A stretch of DNA of 64,000 nt from Sphingobacterium sp. FBM7-1 (lineage in GTDB: Bacteria; Bacteroidota; Bacteroidia; Sphingobacteriales; Sphingobacteriaceae), in contig NZ_JAJEWJ010000004.1 of NCBI RefSeq assembly GCF_020687765.1, positions 62,001-126,000 on the forward strand, in the 5' to 3' direction. Shown piece after piece: positions 33,930 through 42,387 of this stretch (position 1 is its first letter; every line of letters begins with the position of its first letter). The translations under genes and the position numbers were made by a program. The notes beneath the pieces are model-generated. The model was not told the origin of the DNA and did no database searches. It saw only the letters and a program-made list of their open reading frames with translations.

Positions 33930-35099
33930 ATGAGGTATATTTCAGCAAGTATTGTTGTTCCTGTGAAAGGTAGCTTCATCAGACAGGGTGTCGTTGCTAT
34001 TGATGAAACCGGCACCGTTAGGGGCGTCTATGAAGAAACGGATCGGGCCGTATCGGGTATAGAAAAAGAGTTTTACGACGGTGTATTAATTCCTGGATTT
34101 GTAAATGCCCACTGTCATGTGGAGTTGTCGCATATGGCAGGTAAAACAAAAAAGGGCACAGGGTTGCCTCGTTTTTTGGCGGATGTCATGAAGATGCGAG
34201 CAGCCGATGAAAAAGATATTTTAGCACAGATCGATGCGGCAGACGAGTTGATGTATAATAATGGTATTCAGGTTGTAGGAGACCATGTGAATACGGCACT
34301 GTCCGCAAAAATGAAAGCCAAAAGTCGCATAAAGTATCACACTTTTGTGGAAATAATGGCCATGGCGAAGGAAGATATACAGCCTCGCGTGGACAAAGCC
34401 CGTGATGTGGAATTCTATTTTGATACCAGTCATGCATCCATTACACCGCATGCGCCTTATTCCTGTTCAAAAGAGTTGTTTAAAGCGATCCGAAAGTTGG
34501 TGAGTGATGACAATATTCTCAGTATCCATAACCAAGAGAGTGAAGAAGAGAATAAGCTTTATCGGTATAGGGAAGGGGAATTTTTGGATTTTTATGAGGA
34601 GATGGGCATTGACGCGAGTTCGTTCAAAGCGCAAGCGAGGAACTCCATTCAATCCTATTTAGGACATTTGCCTAAAAACAATCCCCTGATATTGGTACAC
34701 AATATCCATATGTCTTTAAAAGACGTGGACTTTATCGAACGATTGGGCAGAGACGCCTATTTTTGTGTGTGTCCAAAATCAAATCTCTATATAGAGGGGA
34801 CATTACCTAAAATACTCAATTTTGTGCCTAACCCCAAAAGAATGATCGTGGGTACCGACAGTCTGGCATCGAATGATACGTTGGATATTCTGGCGGAATT
34901 GAAAGTAATTTCCGCACATACCAATCAGTTAGACTTCTTGCAGATCTTGCCTTGGGCAACGATTAATGGTGCCGAAGCATTAGGTGTCGCCCACCAGTTT
35001 GGCTCTATAGAAGTGGGTAAGACTCCCGGCCTACTGTTGTTAGAAGGAATGAATAATTTGCGTCTGACGGAAAAAGTGACCTTGAAACGGATCGTGTAG
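33930..35099 (+). CDS. Amidohydrolase-family deaminase
   Basis: A 389-residue metallo-dependent hydrolase. The HxH metal motif is in PGFVNAHCHVELSH near residue 61. TPHAPYSCS near residue 175, HNQESEEE near residue 203, and the metal Asp in VGTDSLASN near residue 310 follow the pattern of the SAH/guanine/aminodeoxyfutalosine deaminase group. The substrate is unclear; a purine-like deaminase is likely. It is divergent from the TPP-controlled receptor. Confidence 0.82.
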   Translation: MRYISASIVVPVKGSFIRQGVVAIDETGTVRGVYEETDRAVSGIEKEFYDGVLIPGFVNAHCHVELSHMAGKTKKGTGLPRFLADVMKMRAADEKDILAQIDAADELMYNNGIQVVGDHVNTALSAKMKAKSRIKYHTFVEIMAMAKEDIQPRVDKARDVEFYFDTSHASITPHAPYSCSKELFKAIRKLVSDDNILSIHNQESEEENKLYRYREGEFLDFYEEMGIDASSFKAQARNSIQSYLGHLPKNNPLILVHNIHMSLKDVDFIERLGRDAYFCVCPKSNLYIEGTLPKILNFVPNPKRMIVGTDSLASNDTLDILAELKVISAHTNQLDFLQILPWATINGAEALGVAHQFGSIEVGKTPGLLLLEGMNNLRLTEKVTLKRIV

Positions 35100-35145
35100 T
35101 GTTCCTCTAAACCGTACACGTCGGCGCGAATTTTTTGCGCCGACG

Positions 35146-35177
35146 TTCGCGAATACAGCGCATTTTATCTAAGTTTG
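35146..35177 (+). promoter_or_regulatory. Possible acyP promoter
   Basis: TTCG (35146-35149), a 20-base spacer, and TAAGTTTG (35170-35177). The -7 box ends six bases before the ATG at 35184, so the mRNA leader would be minimal. The box overlaps the alternative TTG start at 35175, favouring the ATG. Confidence 0.4.
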
Positions 35178-35183
35178 CTCTTA

Positions 35184-35465
35184 ATGATGAAACATCTACG
35201 TATTACGGTTACAGGCAAAGTACAAGGCGTATCTTATCGAGCAACTTGTAAAGCCGTCGCTGATCAGCTTGGCGTAAAAGGATTTGTGATGAATCAACCC
35301 GACGGCTCGGTTTATTTAGAGGCCGAAGGCGATTCTTTTGCCGTGGACACGTTATTGGAATTTTGTCAGGATGGACCTGATAACGCTGAAGTGATGGAGG
35401 TAAGTGTTGTTGAGGACGCGTTAAGGGGTTTTAAGAATTTTGAAGTCGTAAAAAAGAAAAAATAA
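35184..35465 (+). CDS. acyP: Acylphosphatase
   Basis: A 93-residue small alpha/beta enzyme hydrolysing acyl phosphates. KVQGVSYRATCKAVADQLG contains the phosphate-binding loop and catalytic arginine, and GFVMNQPDGSVYLEAEG has the catalytic asparagine. The ATG at 35184 is preferred over an upstream TTG that lies in the promoter. It is followed five bases later by the flippase gene. Confidence 0.93.
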   Translation: MMKHLRITVTGKVQGVSYRATCKAVADQLGVKGFVMNQPDGSVYLEAEGDSFAVDTLLEFCQDGPDNAEVMEVSVVEDALRGFKNFEVVKKKK

Positions 35466-35470
35466 CCACA

Positions 35471-36976
35471 GTGTCTTCCGTCAAAAAATTTGTGAGCGAT
35501 ACGGTGATTTATGGTTTTACAACCATTGTTTCCCGGATGATCAGTTTTTTGATGACACCGCTGTATCTTCGCAAGTTTAAGGACGCGGCCGTATACGGGG
35601 TGTACTCCAATCTTTACGCCTCGGTTTCTATGCTGAATGCTATACTGGCTTTTGGTATGGAGACGACCTATTTTCGCTTCTTACAGAAAGTTGATCCCCA
35701 GGACCGAGGGCGGGTATTCAATAATAGCTTTATCGTGACCCTATTTACCGCGGCGCTATTGTTAATTTCTATTTTCATCTTTATAGATCCCATAGCTGCC
35801 TGGTTCGCCAACGGTGATCGTCCGGAAGAATATGCGCGGTACATCCGGTACTTTATATTTATTTTAGTTGCCGACGCCCTGGCCGTAGTACCTTTTGCCA
35901 AATTAAGAGCACAAGGACGTCCTATTCGCTATAGCTATCTGAAGTTTTTTAATATTTTTGTTATCCTTCTTTCCAATTTATTTTTTCTCGTTTATTTACC
36001 CGCTTGGATAAAAACTTCTGCTTTTTGGGCCGATTTCGCCACAGGTTGGTTTCAAGAAGGATGGATCGGCTACGTGTTTCTTTCAAACCTGCTGGCGAGT
36101 GTACTAACCCTATGTTTGTTGCTACCCGAAATATTAACGTTACAATTGCGCGTCGACAAGCCGCTGATGAAAAGCATGCTGGCTTATAGTCTTCCTATTT
36201 TAGTGGCGAATATATCCTTTATTATCAATGAAAATCTGGATAAGATACTTTTTCCGAAATTATTACCCGGCGAAGCGGGAAAGACGGACCTGGGTATCTA
36301 TGCAGCGGTCACCAAGCTGGCCGTGTTCTTGAGCCTATTTGTTACGGCTTTTCGCTTAGGTGCGGAACCCTTCTTTTTTTCTTACGCTAAAAACGAAAAT
36401 GCATCACGCACCTACGCCCGGATCATGGAATTTTTTGTGATTGTAATGGTCTTGGTTATGGTGGGAATTACGGTTAACCTAGATTGGCTGAAATATTTTA
36501 TTAAAGGAAACGAGCTGCAGCCAGACGTCTATTGGACGGGACTTAAAGTTGTACCTTTTATCCTATTTAATTTTGTCCTGTTGGGTATCTATATGAATCT
36601 ATCCGTTTGGTATAAACTGACAGACCAGACCCGATTTGCCTTGTATATATCCTTAGTGGGCGCGTTGGCAACTATTGGGCTCAATATTGTCCTCATTCCA
36701 GTTTTTTCCTATGTTGGAGCCGTGGCTACCACTTCCGTAGCCTATTTCATTATGATCGGGCTATCTCTTTATTGGGGGCAGAAATATTATCCCATACCTT
36801 ATCACTTCCTTAAAATTGTACTTTATTTGGTCGTGAGCCTCGGGATTTCGCTAATCAGCTTCTTTATTTTTGATAGTAATTTCTGGATAGGCAACGGGAT
36901 GCTGCTGTTGTTTGCTGTGGTGATCCTGTTTTTGGAAAGGAAACAGCTACAATCCCTACTTGCAAGGCGGAAATAA
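35471..36976 (+). CDS. Polysaccharide biosynthesis flippase (Wzx/MATE-like)
   Basis: A 501-residue membrane protein with 12-14 hydrophobic helices. The opening VSDTVIYGFTTIVSRMISFL and TPLYLRKF match oligosaccharide flippases of the MOP superfamily. It probably moves lipid-linked glycans across the inner membrane. The start is GTG at 35471, five bases after the acyP stop. No glycosyltransferase cluster is nearby. Confidence 0.85.
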   Translation: MSSVKKFVSDTVIYGFTTIVSRMISFLMTPLYLRKFKDAAVYGVYSNLYASVSMLNAILAFGMETTYFRFLQKVDPQDRGRVFNNSFIVTLFTAALLLISIFIFIDPIAAWFANGDRPEEYARYIRYFIFILVADALAVVPFAKLRAQGRPIRYSYLKFFNIFVILLSNLFFLVYLPAWIKTSAFWADFATGWFQEGWIGYVFLSNLLASVLTLCLLLPEILTLQLRVDKPLMKSMLAYSLPILVANISFIINENLDKILFPKLLPGEAGKTDLGIYAAVTKLAVFLSLFVTAFRLGAEPFFFSYAKNENASRTYARIMEFFVIVMVLVMVGITVNLDWLKYFIKGNELQPDVYWTGLKVVPFILFNFVLLGIYMNLSVWYKLTDQTRFALYISLVGALATIGLNIVLIPVFSYVGAVATTSVAYFIMIGLSLYWGQKYYPIPYHFLKIVLYLVVSLGISLISFFIFDSNFWIGNGMLLLFAVVILFLERKQLQSLLARRK

Positions 36977-37007
36977 TTTGAAATTAGGCATTTGGAGCGT
37001 ACCGTCC

Positions 37008-38006
37008 TTACAAGAAGATGCCTTCTGCAAAACGTTCCTTAATCTCTTCCAGTACCTCTAAAATCTCCTGATGACTACCTAAACCAACTAATTTCGTGCG
37101 ATATTCTTTGAAATTCGGTATACCCTTGAAATAGTTTGCGTAATGGCGGCGCATTTCGAAAACCCCCGTTTTATCGCCCTTCCATTCAATAGATTTAATT
37201 AAATGGGTTTTGCATACCTCCACCCGCTCGTCGATGGTAGGGCCTTCTAATCGTTCTCCCGTTTCAAAAAAATGTTTGACTTCGCGGAAAATCCATGGGT
37301 ATCCAATGGACGCTCTTCCGATCATAATACCATCTACCTCATATTCCATGCGCCAGGCAGCGGCTTTTTCGACCGAATCAATATCGCCGTTTCCAAAAAT
37401 GGGAATATGTATGCGGGGATTACGTTTTACATCCCTGATCATGCTCCAGTCGGCCTGACCTTTATACATCTGTGCCCGGGTACGGCCATGGATGGATAAG
37501 GCTTTGATACCTACATCTTGTAGCCGTTCAGCCACCTCATAAACATTCTTCGTATTATCATCCCAGCCGAGACGGGTTTTTACGGTGACCGGAAGATGTG
37601 TCGCATCGACCACGGCTTTGGTCATGGCCACCATCTTATCGATATCCTGCAAAAGGCTGGCGCCGGCGCCCCGGCAAGCTACATTCTTCACCGGACAGCC
37701 GTAATTGATGTCAATTAAATCAGGCGCTGCTAAGGTGCATATCTCGGCAGATTGGCGCATACTTTCGATGTCCGAGCCAAAAATCTGTATACCGATCGGT
37801 CGTTCGTATTCAAAGATGTCGAGCTTTTGTTTGGATTTGGCTGCATCTCGAATCAACCCTTCCGAAGAAATAAACTCCGTATACATCATGTCCACCCCAT
37901 TTTGCTTACACACGTAGCGGAATGGTGGGTCACTGACGTCCTCCATGGGCGCTAGCAATAGCGGAAATTTACCCAAATCAATATGCTCACCTATCTTAAC
38001 AGTCAT
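37008..38006 (-). CDS. dusB: tRNA-dihydrouridine synthase DusB
   Basis: The start at ATG 38006 gives 332 residues; an upstream in-frame TTG at 38024 overlaps a -7 promoter box and is rejected. LLLAPMEDVSDPPFR near residue 18, DINYGCPVKNVACRGAGASLL near residue 95 with the catalytic cysteine, and the FMN-binding GNGDI and GIMIGRASIGYPW motifs are complete. It reduces uridines in tRNA D-loops using FMN. It stands alone between the convergent flippase and the divergent DUF4271 gene. Confidence 0.95.
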   Translation of the reverse strand: MTVKIGEHIDLGKFPLLLAPMEDVSDPPFRYVCKQNGVDMMYTEFISSEGLIRDAAKSKQKLDIFEYERPIGIQIFGSDIESMRQSAEICTLAAPDLIDINYGCPVKNVACRGAGASLLQDIDKMVAMTKAVVDATHLPVTVKTRLGWDDNTKNVYEVAERLQDVGIKALSIHGRTRAQMYKGQADWSMIRDVKRNPRIHIPIFGNGDIDSVEKAAAWRMEYEVDGIMIGRASIGYPWIFREVKHFFETGERLEGPTIDERVEVCKTHLIKSIEWKGDKTGVFEMRRHYANYFKGIPNFKEYRTKLVGLGSHQEILEVLEEIKERFAEGIFL

Positions 38007-38021
38007 CTTGATGATTTTTTG

Positions 38022-38029
38022 CAAAAATA
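38022..38029 (-). promoter_or_regulatory. dusB -7 promoter box
   Basis: TATTTTTG on the minus strand fits TAnnTTTG. No exact -33 partner is found. It helps fix the dusB start at 38006. Confidence 0.4.
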
Positions 38030-38123
38030 CGGAAATTTTTCGTCATCATTTTTTCTTGATCAAAACGAAGTAAAAAAAGGGAAAGTTTATACTAACTTTA
38101 CGCCGGAATAAGCATATTTTCGG

Positions 38124-39020
38124 ATGTATCTATTGAAGCATATTTTTCTTGGTAGTATCCTGTGTTTGCTGATCAGCACCGCATGGGGGCAGGAGGCGAA
38201 CATAGCGGAGGTTGACACATTCGATTACGTATTCCTTTCAGCGGATCGTCCGCATCAGCTGGCAGCGCAGTTTCTGACTGAAATCGAACAGCGCAGCGTA
38301 AATCCGATAGCCTTTTTGGACTATATGGAGGCCAAAAGAGGGCCCCGCGATAGCCTATCGTATGGGGTAGGTGATATGAAGGTAGAACGACCGGTTTGGA
38401 TATTGTTGGTCGTCTTTCTATTATTTCTTGCCGTAGCGCTGGTGCGTCTTGCCTTTCCGGCAGACTTTAGCATGATCGTGCAAGCCTACTACGACGAGCG
38501 GACGTTACAACAAGTCAGTAAAGAAAATAGTATGCTGACATCCTGGCCCTATGTGTTTCTCTACCTTATATTCAGCCTGGCTCTCGGACTTTTTATTGTG
38601 CTTATTGAATCCTCCTTTGAGCGTTTGATGGTGCTGAGCTGGGAAAACTATATGCGAACCGCGTTACTGGTCGCGCTGCTGTTTATCATTAAAATACTCC
38701 TTATCCGTTTTATTTCATTCGTATTCGAAATAGATCGTTTAGTAAGAGAATACGTGGCTGTACTTTACCTCGTTTATTTCAACAGTATGCTTTTTTTAAT
38801 GCCTTTTCTGTTGACGGCTACCCTCGCTCCCGCATCGTATTTTAAGATTCTGTTAATTTTGTTCGGTGCGCTGGTGTCTATCTTGTTTATTTATAGGTTT
38901 TTGAGAACTGCGTTCCGCCTTTTCGGAAATCTAAAGTTTTCAATTTTTTATTTAATTCTGTATCTTTGCGCACTTGAAGTAGCGCCGATTATGATATTGG
39001 TTAGAACATTGAGCAATTAA
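38124..39020 (+). CDS. DUF4271 membrane protein
   Basis: A 298-residue protein with a signal peptide ending in AWGQ, a soluble stretch to about residue 90, then about six membrane helices. The segment WPYVFLYLIFSLALGLF and the following helices resemble DUF4271, a Bacteroidota family often found immediately before uroporphyrinogen-III synthase, as here. Function is unknown. A promoter for the next gene lies inside its last part. Confidence 0.8.
   Translation: MYLLKHIFLGSILCLLISTAWGQEANIAEVDTFDYVFLSADRPHQLAAQFLTEIEQRSVNPIAFLDYMEAKRGPRDSLSYGVGDMKVERPVWILLVVFLLFLAVALVRLAFPADFSMIVQAYYDERTLQQVSKENSMLTSWPYVFLYLIFSLALGLFIVLIESSFERLMVLSWENYMRTALLVALLFIIKILLIRFISFVFEIDRLVREYVAVLYLVYFNSMLFLMPFLLTATLAPASYFKILLILFGALVSILFIYRFLRTAFRLFGNLKFSIFYLILYLCALEVAPIMILVRTLSN
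38937..38968 (+). promoter_or_regulatory. Internal promoter for hemD within DUF4271 gene
   Basis: TTTT (38937-38940), a 20-base spacer, and TATCTTTG (38961-38968). It would give hemD a 55-60 base leader independent of the DUF4271 promoter. Confidence 0.5.
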
Positions 39021-39030
39021 AAAATTGAAT

Positions 39031-39798
39031 ATGCAAGTAGAAGAAGCAAGAGCCAAGAAGGTAAAAAGTATTTTAGTTACCTTGCCTAAACCTGAAAATG
39101 ACAAATCTCCGTATTTTGCCCTAGCAGACAAATATAATTTAAAACTGGATTTTCGAGGGTTCATTCATGTAGAAGGCGTTCCGGCAAAAGATGTGCGGAA
39201 AGATAAAATCAATTTTGCAGATTTTACAGCGGTTATTTTTACGAGTAAAAATGCGGTGGATCATTTCTTCCGTGTTTGTGAAGAAATGCGTTATGAAGTG
39301 CCGGCCGATATGAAATATTTCTGCATATCCGAGGCAATAGCGCTTTACTTGCAAAAGTACATTCAATATCGTAAACGTAAGATATTCTTTGGTAAACAAA
39401 CCGCTAAAGATTTGGAAGACGTATTGGCTAAGCATGCGAAAGAAAGATTTCTTTTCCCTTGTTCGGATGTGGCTAATGAAGAAACCCAAAAGTGGTTGCA
39501 AGATAACGGCTTCAACTTTACGCCAGCGGTACTTTTCCGTACGGTAATCAGCGATATCCAAGACCTAGAAAACGTTTTTTATGATGTGATCGTTTTCTTC
39601 AGTCCTTCAAGCGTACAGTCACTGTTCGAGAATTTCCCGGATTTTAAACAGAAAGATACCCGAATAGCCGCCTTCGGCGCTACCACGCAGCAAGAGCTGC
39701 TCAATCACGACTTAATTTTAGATATACCTGCACCTACGCCGGAAGCGCCAAGCATGACGATGGCGGTAGAGCAGTACATTAAGCAGGTGAATAAATAA
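39031..39798 (+). CDS. hemD: Uroporphyrinogen-III synthase
   Basis: Start at ATG 39031 (255 residues); an in-frame TTG at 39025 is less likely. The HemD fold shows ILVTLPKPENDKSPYF at the N-terminus, VIFTSKNAVDHFF near residue 70, FPCSDVANEE near residue 142, and VIVFFSPSSVQSLFEN near residue 188. It cyclises hydroxymethylbilane to uroporphyrinogen III in haem synthesis. HemD is poorly conserved in general, so the call rests on the overall pattern and the DUF4271 neighbour. Confidence 0.85.
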   Translation: MQVEEARAKKVKSILVTLPKPENDKSPYFALADKYNLKLDFRGFIHVEGVPAKDVRKDKINFADFTAVIFTSKNAVDHFFRVCEEMRYEVPADMKYFCISEAIALYLQKYIQYRKRKIFFGKQTAKDLEDVLAKHAKERFLFPCSDVANEETQKWLQDNGFNFTPAVLFRTVISDIQDLENVFYDVIVFFSPSSVQSLFENFPDFKQKDTRIAAFGATTQQELLNHDLILDIPAPTPEAPSMTMAVEQYIKQVNK

Positions 39799-39943
39799 CG
39801 TCAATAATGACGTTAATCATTTCTTATTTACCATAATTCTACTTAATTTGCTCCTTAATAGCTGTGCCGTAAAATTGAATTTGTCTTACGGCAATAAAAG
39901 GATATTTTTTAAGTTTGTAAATAGTTGTTAAGCGTGAAAACTT

Positions 39944-40816
39944 GTGAAACTAAAACCAGTAAATAGTATATCAGGGATCGCTCCAAAAGATTTTGTTCGG
40001 GATTATCTCAACAAAGGACAGCCAGTGATCATCAAGGACTTTATCAGCAAGGAGAGCCCCTGTTGGCAAAAATGGAGTTATGACTATTTCAAAGAAATAG
40101 CCGGAAACGAGCAGATTGACGTATATGGACGCGAAGAAGAATCGCAAAACCATGCTGCCAGCCCACCAGTGGGTAGAATGAGTTTTGGAGAATATCTCGA
40201 TAAAATTAGTACAGAGCCGACCGAGTTGCGCCTGTTTCTTTTTAATTTGATGAAACTGAGACCGGAATTAAAAAAAGACGTTATTTACAATGATGTGACT
40301 GGTGGCAAAGTTTTGCAGTGGCTTCCTTATATGTTTTTTGGGGGAGAAGGTTCCGCCACGCGTAACCATTTTGACATCGACATGTCGCATGTCTTTATAT
40401 CGCAGTTTCAAGGTGTAAAGCGGATTTGGCTCTTTCCAAATGATCAATCTGACTTAATGTATAAGTTGCCTTATAACTTTCATAGCATTGCCAACTTGAA
40501 AACAAGCAGCCCGGATGAGTATCCTGCATTAAAATTGTTAGCCGGTTACGAAGCCGTTATCCAAGCTGGCGATACCCTTTATATGCCCGCAGGTTGGTGG
40601 CACTATATACAATACGAAACCGAAGGGTACTCTATTTCTGTCCGTGCTTTAGCCAATTCACTGAGCGAGAAGATAAAAGGGGCTAGAAACCTGTTTGTTA
40701 CTCGCTACTTTGATGATACCATGCGAAAATTGTTCAAGGATAAGTGGCTGGATTATAAAATCAAAACAGCTCAAAAACGTGCCGAGAAAGGTATACGTAA
40801 ACGGGTTAAAAATTAA
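39944..40816 (+). CDS. Cupin/JmjC-like Fe(II)-2-oxoglutarate oxygenase
   Basis: A 290-residue protein of the cupin-like (JmjC) group. The iron-binding HxD is in TRNHFDIDMSHVF near residue 141, and the distal histidine is in YMPAGWWHYIQ near residue 215. GQPVIIKDF and WLFPNDQ are typical of asparaginyl/histidyl hydroxylase-like enzymes. The target is not known. The start is GTG at 39944. It is followed by a short palindromic hairpin and the convergent trpC gene. Confidence 0.8.
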   Translation: MKLKPVNSISGIAPKDFVRDYLNKGQPVIIKDFISKESPCWQKWSYDYFKEIAGNEQIDVYGREEESQNHAASPPVGRMSFGEYLDKISTEPTELRLFLFNLMKLRPELKKDVIYNDVTGGKVLQWLPYMFFGGEGSATRNHFDIDMSHVFISQFQGVKRIWLFPNDQSDLMYKLPYNFHSIANLKTSSPDEYPALKLLAGYEAVIQAGDTLYMPAGWWHYIQYETEGYSISVRALANSLSEKIKGARNLFVTRYFDDTMRKLFKDKWLDYKIKTAQKRAEKGIRKRVKN

Positions 40817-40820
40817 TATT

Positions 40821-40859
40821 CAATTGTAAAAGGCATCTCATAAGATGCCTTTTACAATT
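40821..40859. terminator. Hairpin between cupin gene and trpC
   Basis: CAATTGTAAAAGGCATCT and its near-complement AGATGCCTTTTACAATTG face each other across CATA. The long stem lies between converging genes and can end both transcripts. Confidence 0.75.
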
Positions 40860-41634
40860 GACTTATAAATTCTTTTATGGCCCTGCCCGGATCTTCGGTT
40901 TTCATGAAATTTTCACCGATCAGAAATCCTTGAAAGCCTGCATTGCGTAAAGCTTGGATCGTTTTTGGATCTGATATGCCACTCTCCGAGACCTTGATAT
41001 AGCTGTCCGGAATTTGTTTCACCAGATCGTAAGAATGATTTAAGTCGACCACGAAATCCTTCAGGTTACGGTTATTTACCCCGATAGCGTCGATGCTTTC
41101 GAAGAAACTCCGTTGTAGTTCTTCTTCATTATGTACTTCCAGCAATACATTTAGTCCCAACGATTTCGCGTAATCTGCATAGGTCTCTATTTCTTCGCTA
41201 TCCAAACAAGCCGCTATCAAGAGGATGATATCCGCACCATAGGCTTTTGCTTCCGCTATCTGGTATACATCTATAATAAATTCCTTACGCAGCAAAGGGA
41301 TTTGTAGCACCGCTCTTGCCGCTTCCAGATCCGATAAGGAGCCCTGGAAGAAGTCGCTGTCCGTTAGTACCGATATGGCCGAAGCACCAGCATCCTGATA
41401 GGAACGAACCACCTCCTGAACCGTCGATGTGCCGTTGATAAGCCCTTTAGACGGTGAAGCGCGCTTATATTCCGCGATGATGCCCGTCCGTTCCGGATCC
41501 AATATCGATTCTTTTAACGAATAACAAGTCCTGTCGAAGAGGGGGTATCGCTCTAGTTCTTCCAACGAAACCCGCTGTTTAGCCTCCGCCACCTCTATTT
41601 TCTTCTTTTCAATTATTTTATCTAGTATAGTCAT
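40852..41634 (-). CDS. trpC: Indole-3-glycerol phosphate synthase
   Basis: A 260-residue TIM-barrel enzyme of tryptophan synthesis. IIAEYKRASPSKGLING near residue 52 contains the catalytic Lys, PLLRKEFIIDVYQI near residue 113 another, and GVNNRNLKDFVVDL and KVSESGI close the active site. It is separated from trpG by 174 bases holding a copy of a two-hairpin repeat. trpD, trpF, trpB and trpA are not in the window. Confidence 0.96.
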   Translation of the reverse strand: MTILDKIIEKKKIEVAEAKQRVSLEELERYPLFDRTCYSLKESILDPERTGIIAEYKRASPSKGLINGTSTVQEVVRSYQDAGASAISVLTDSDFFQGSLSDLEAARAVLQIPLLRKEFIIDVYQIAEAKAYGADIILLIAACLDSEEIETYADYAKSLGLNVLLEVHNEEELQRSFFESIDAIGVNNRNLKDFVVDLNHSYDLVKQIPDSYIKVSESGISDPKTIQALRNAGFQGFLIGENFMKTEDPGRAIKEFISQL

Positions 41635-41700
41635 AAATCATCATCTTTACCATTTTTGAAACTATGCTTCCATTTGCACTATTCCTAATTAACATTAAAT

Positions 41701-41806
41701 GTCGCATCCGGAACTTTGGTAACTGTAGAAACTCATCCTTAGTACTATTCCTTATACCAAAAATCCGAAGCGACGAGTTTTGCTACACTTTTGCGGTCAA
41801 AAGTGT
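41701..41806 (+). repeat. Two-hairpin repeat, copy A
   Basis: A large imperfect hairpin (41701-41774) has outer arms GTCGCATCCGGA and TCCGAAGCGAC and an inner stem TTTGGTA/TACCAAA. Its loop contains TGTAGAA and CTTAGTAC. The linker GAGTTTTGCT leads to a second hairpin ACACTTTTG/CAAAAGTGT (41785-41806). It ends three bases from the trpG stop codon. Related copies lie at 63494-63600 and 63659-63767. Confidence 0.8.
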
Positions 41807-41808
41807 AA

Positions 41809-42381
41809 TTAAGACAACCAATTCGCTATCAGTTTCTTTCCGTTGGTCGTCAATACGGATTCGGGATGGAATTGCACACTACGCACATCATACGTGGCGT
41901 GACGCATTGCCATGATAACGCCATCAGGATCTAGTGCCGTCACGTGTAAGCATTCGGGGACATCCTCTTTGGATACTGCCCAAGAATGGTAGCGTCCAAT
42001 TTTAGAGTCCTTCGGAAAATCCTGAAAAAGTTTTTCTGTTTCATCCGTAATAACGATATCTGTGGCTATCCCATGTAAGGGTTTAGGCATATTGTATAAA
42101 GTACCTCCGAACACCTCAGCGATAGCTTGCTGCCCGAGACAAATCCCTAGAATGCGCTTAGAAGGTGCGTACCGACGGATTACATCCATCAATAGACCCG
42201 CTTCCTCTGGTATGCCCGGCCCAGGAGAGAGTAATATGCTGTCAAATGGTGCCACGTCGTCCAGTTCGAACTTATCGTTCCTCCACACGGTATATTCCTG
42301 GCCTAATTCCTGTAATAGATGTACGAGGTTGTAAGTGAATGAGTCGTAATTATCGATTACTAATATCTTGTTGTTATTCAT
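41809..42381 (-). CDS. trpG: Anthranilate synthase component II
   Basis: A 190-residue class I glutamine amidotransferase. The nucleophile is in LGICLGQQAIAE near residue 79, and the His-Glu pair is in VQFHPESVLT near residue 170. NYDSFTYNLVHLL and LLSPGPGIPEEAG are typical of TrpG/PabA. It supplies ammonia to TrpE. It is six bases after trpE, so they form one unit; dual use in folate synthesis is possible. Confidence 0.95.
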   Translation of the reverse strand: MNNNKILVIDNYDSFTYNLVHLLQELGQEYTVWRNDKFELDDVAPFDSILLSPGPGIPEEAGLLMDVIRRYAPSKRILGICLGQQAIAEVFGGTLYNMPKPLHGIATDIVITDETEKLFQDFPKDSKIGRYHSWAVSKEDVPECLHVTALDPDGVIMAMRHATYDVRSVQFHPESVLTTNGKKLIANWLS

Positions 42382-42387
42382 TTTATA

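Noticed and set aside
39025..39030. TTG start for hemD
   Set aside because: An ATG follows two codons later and fits family starts better.
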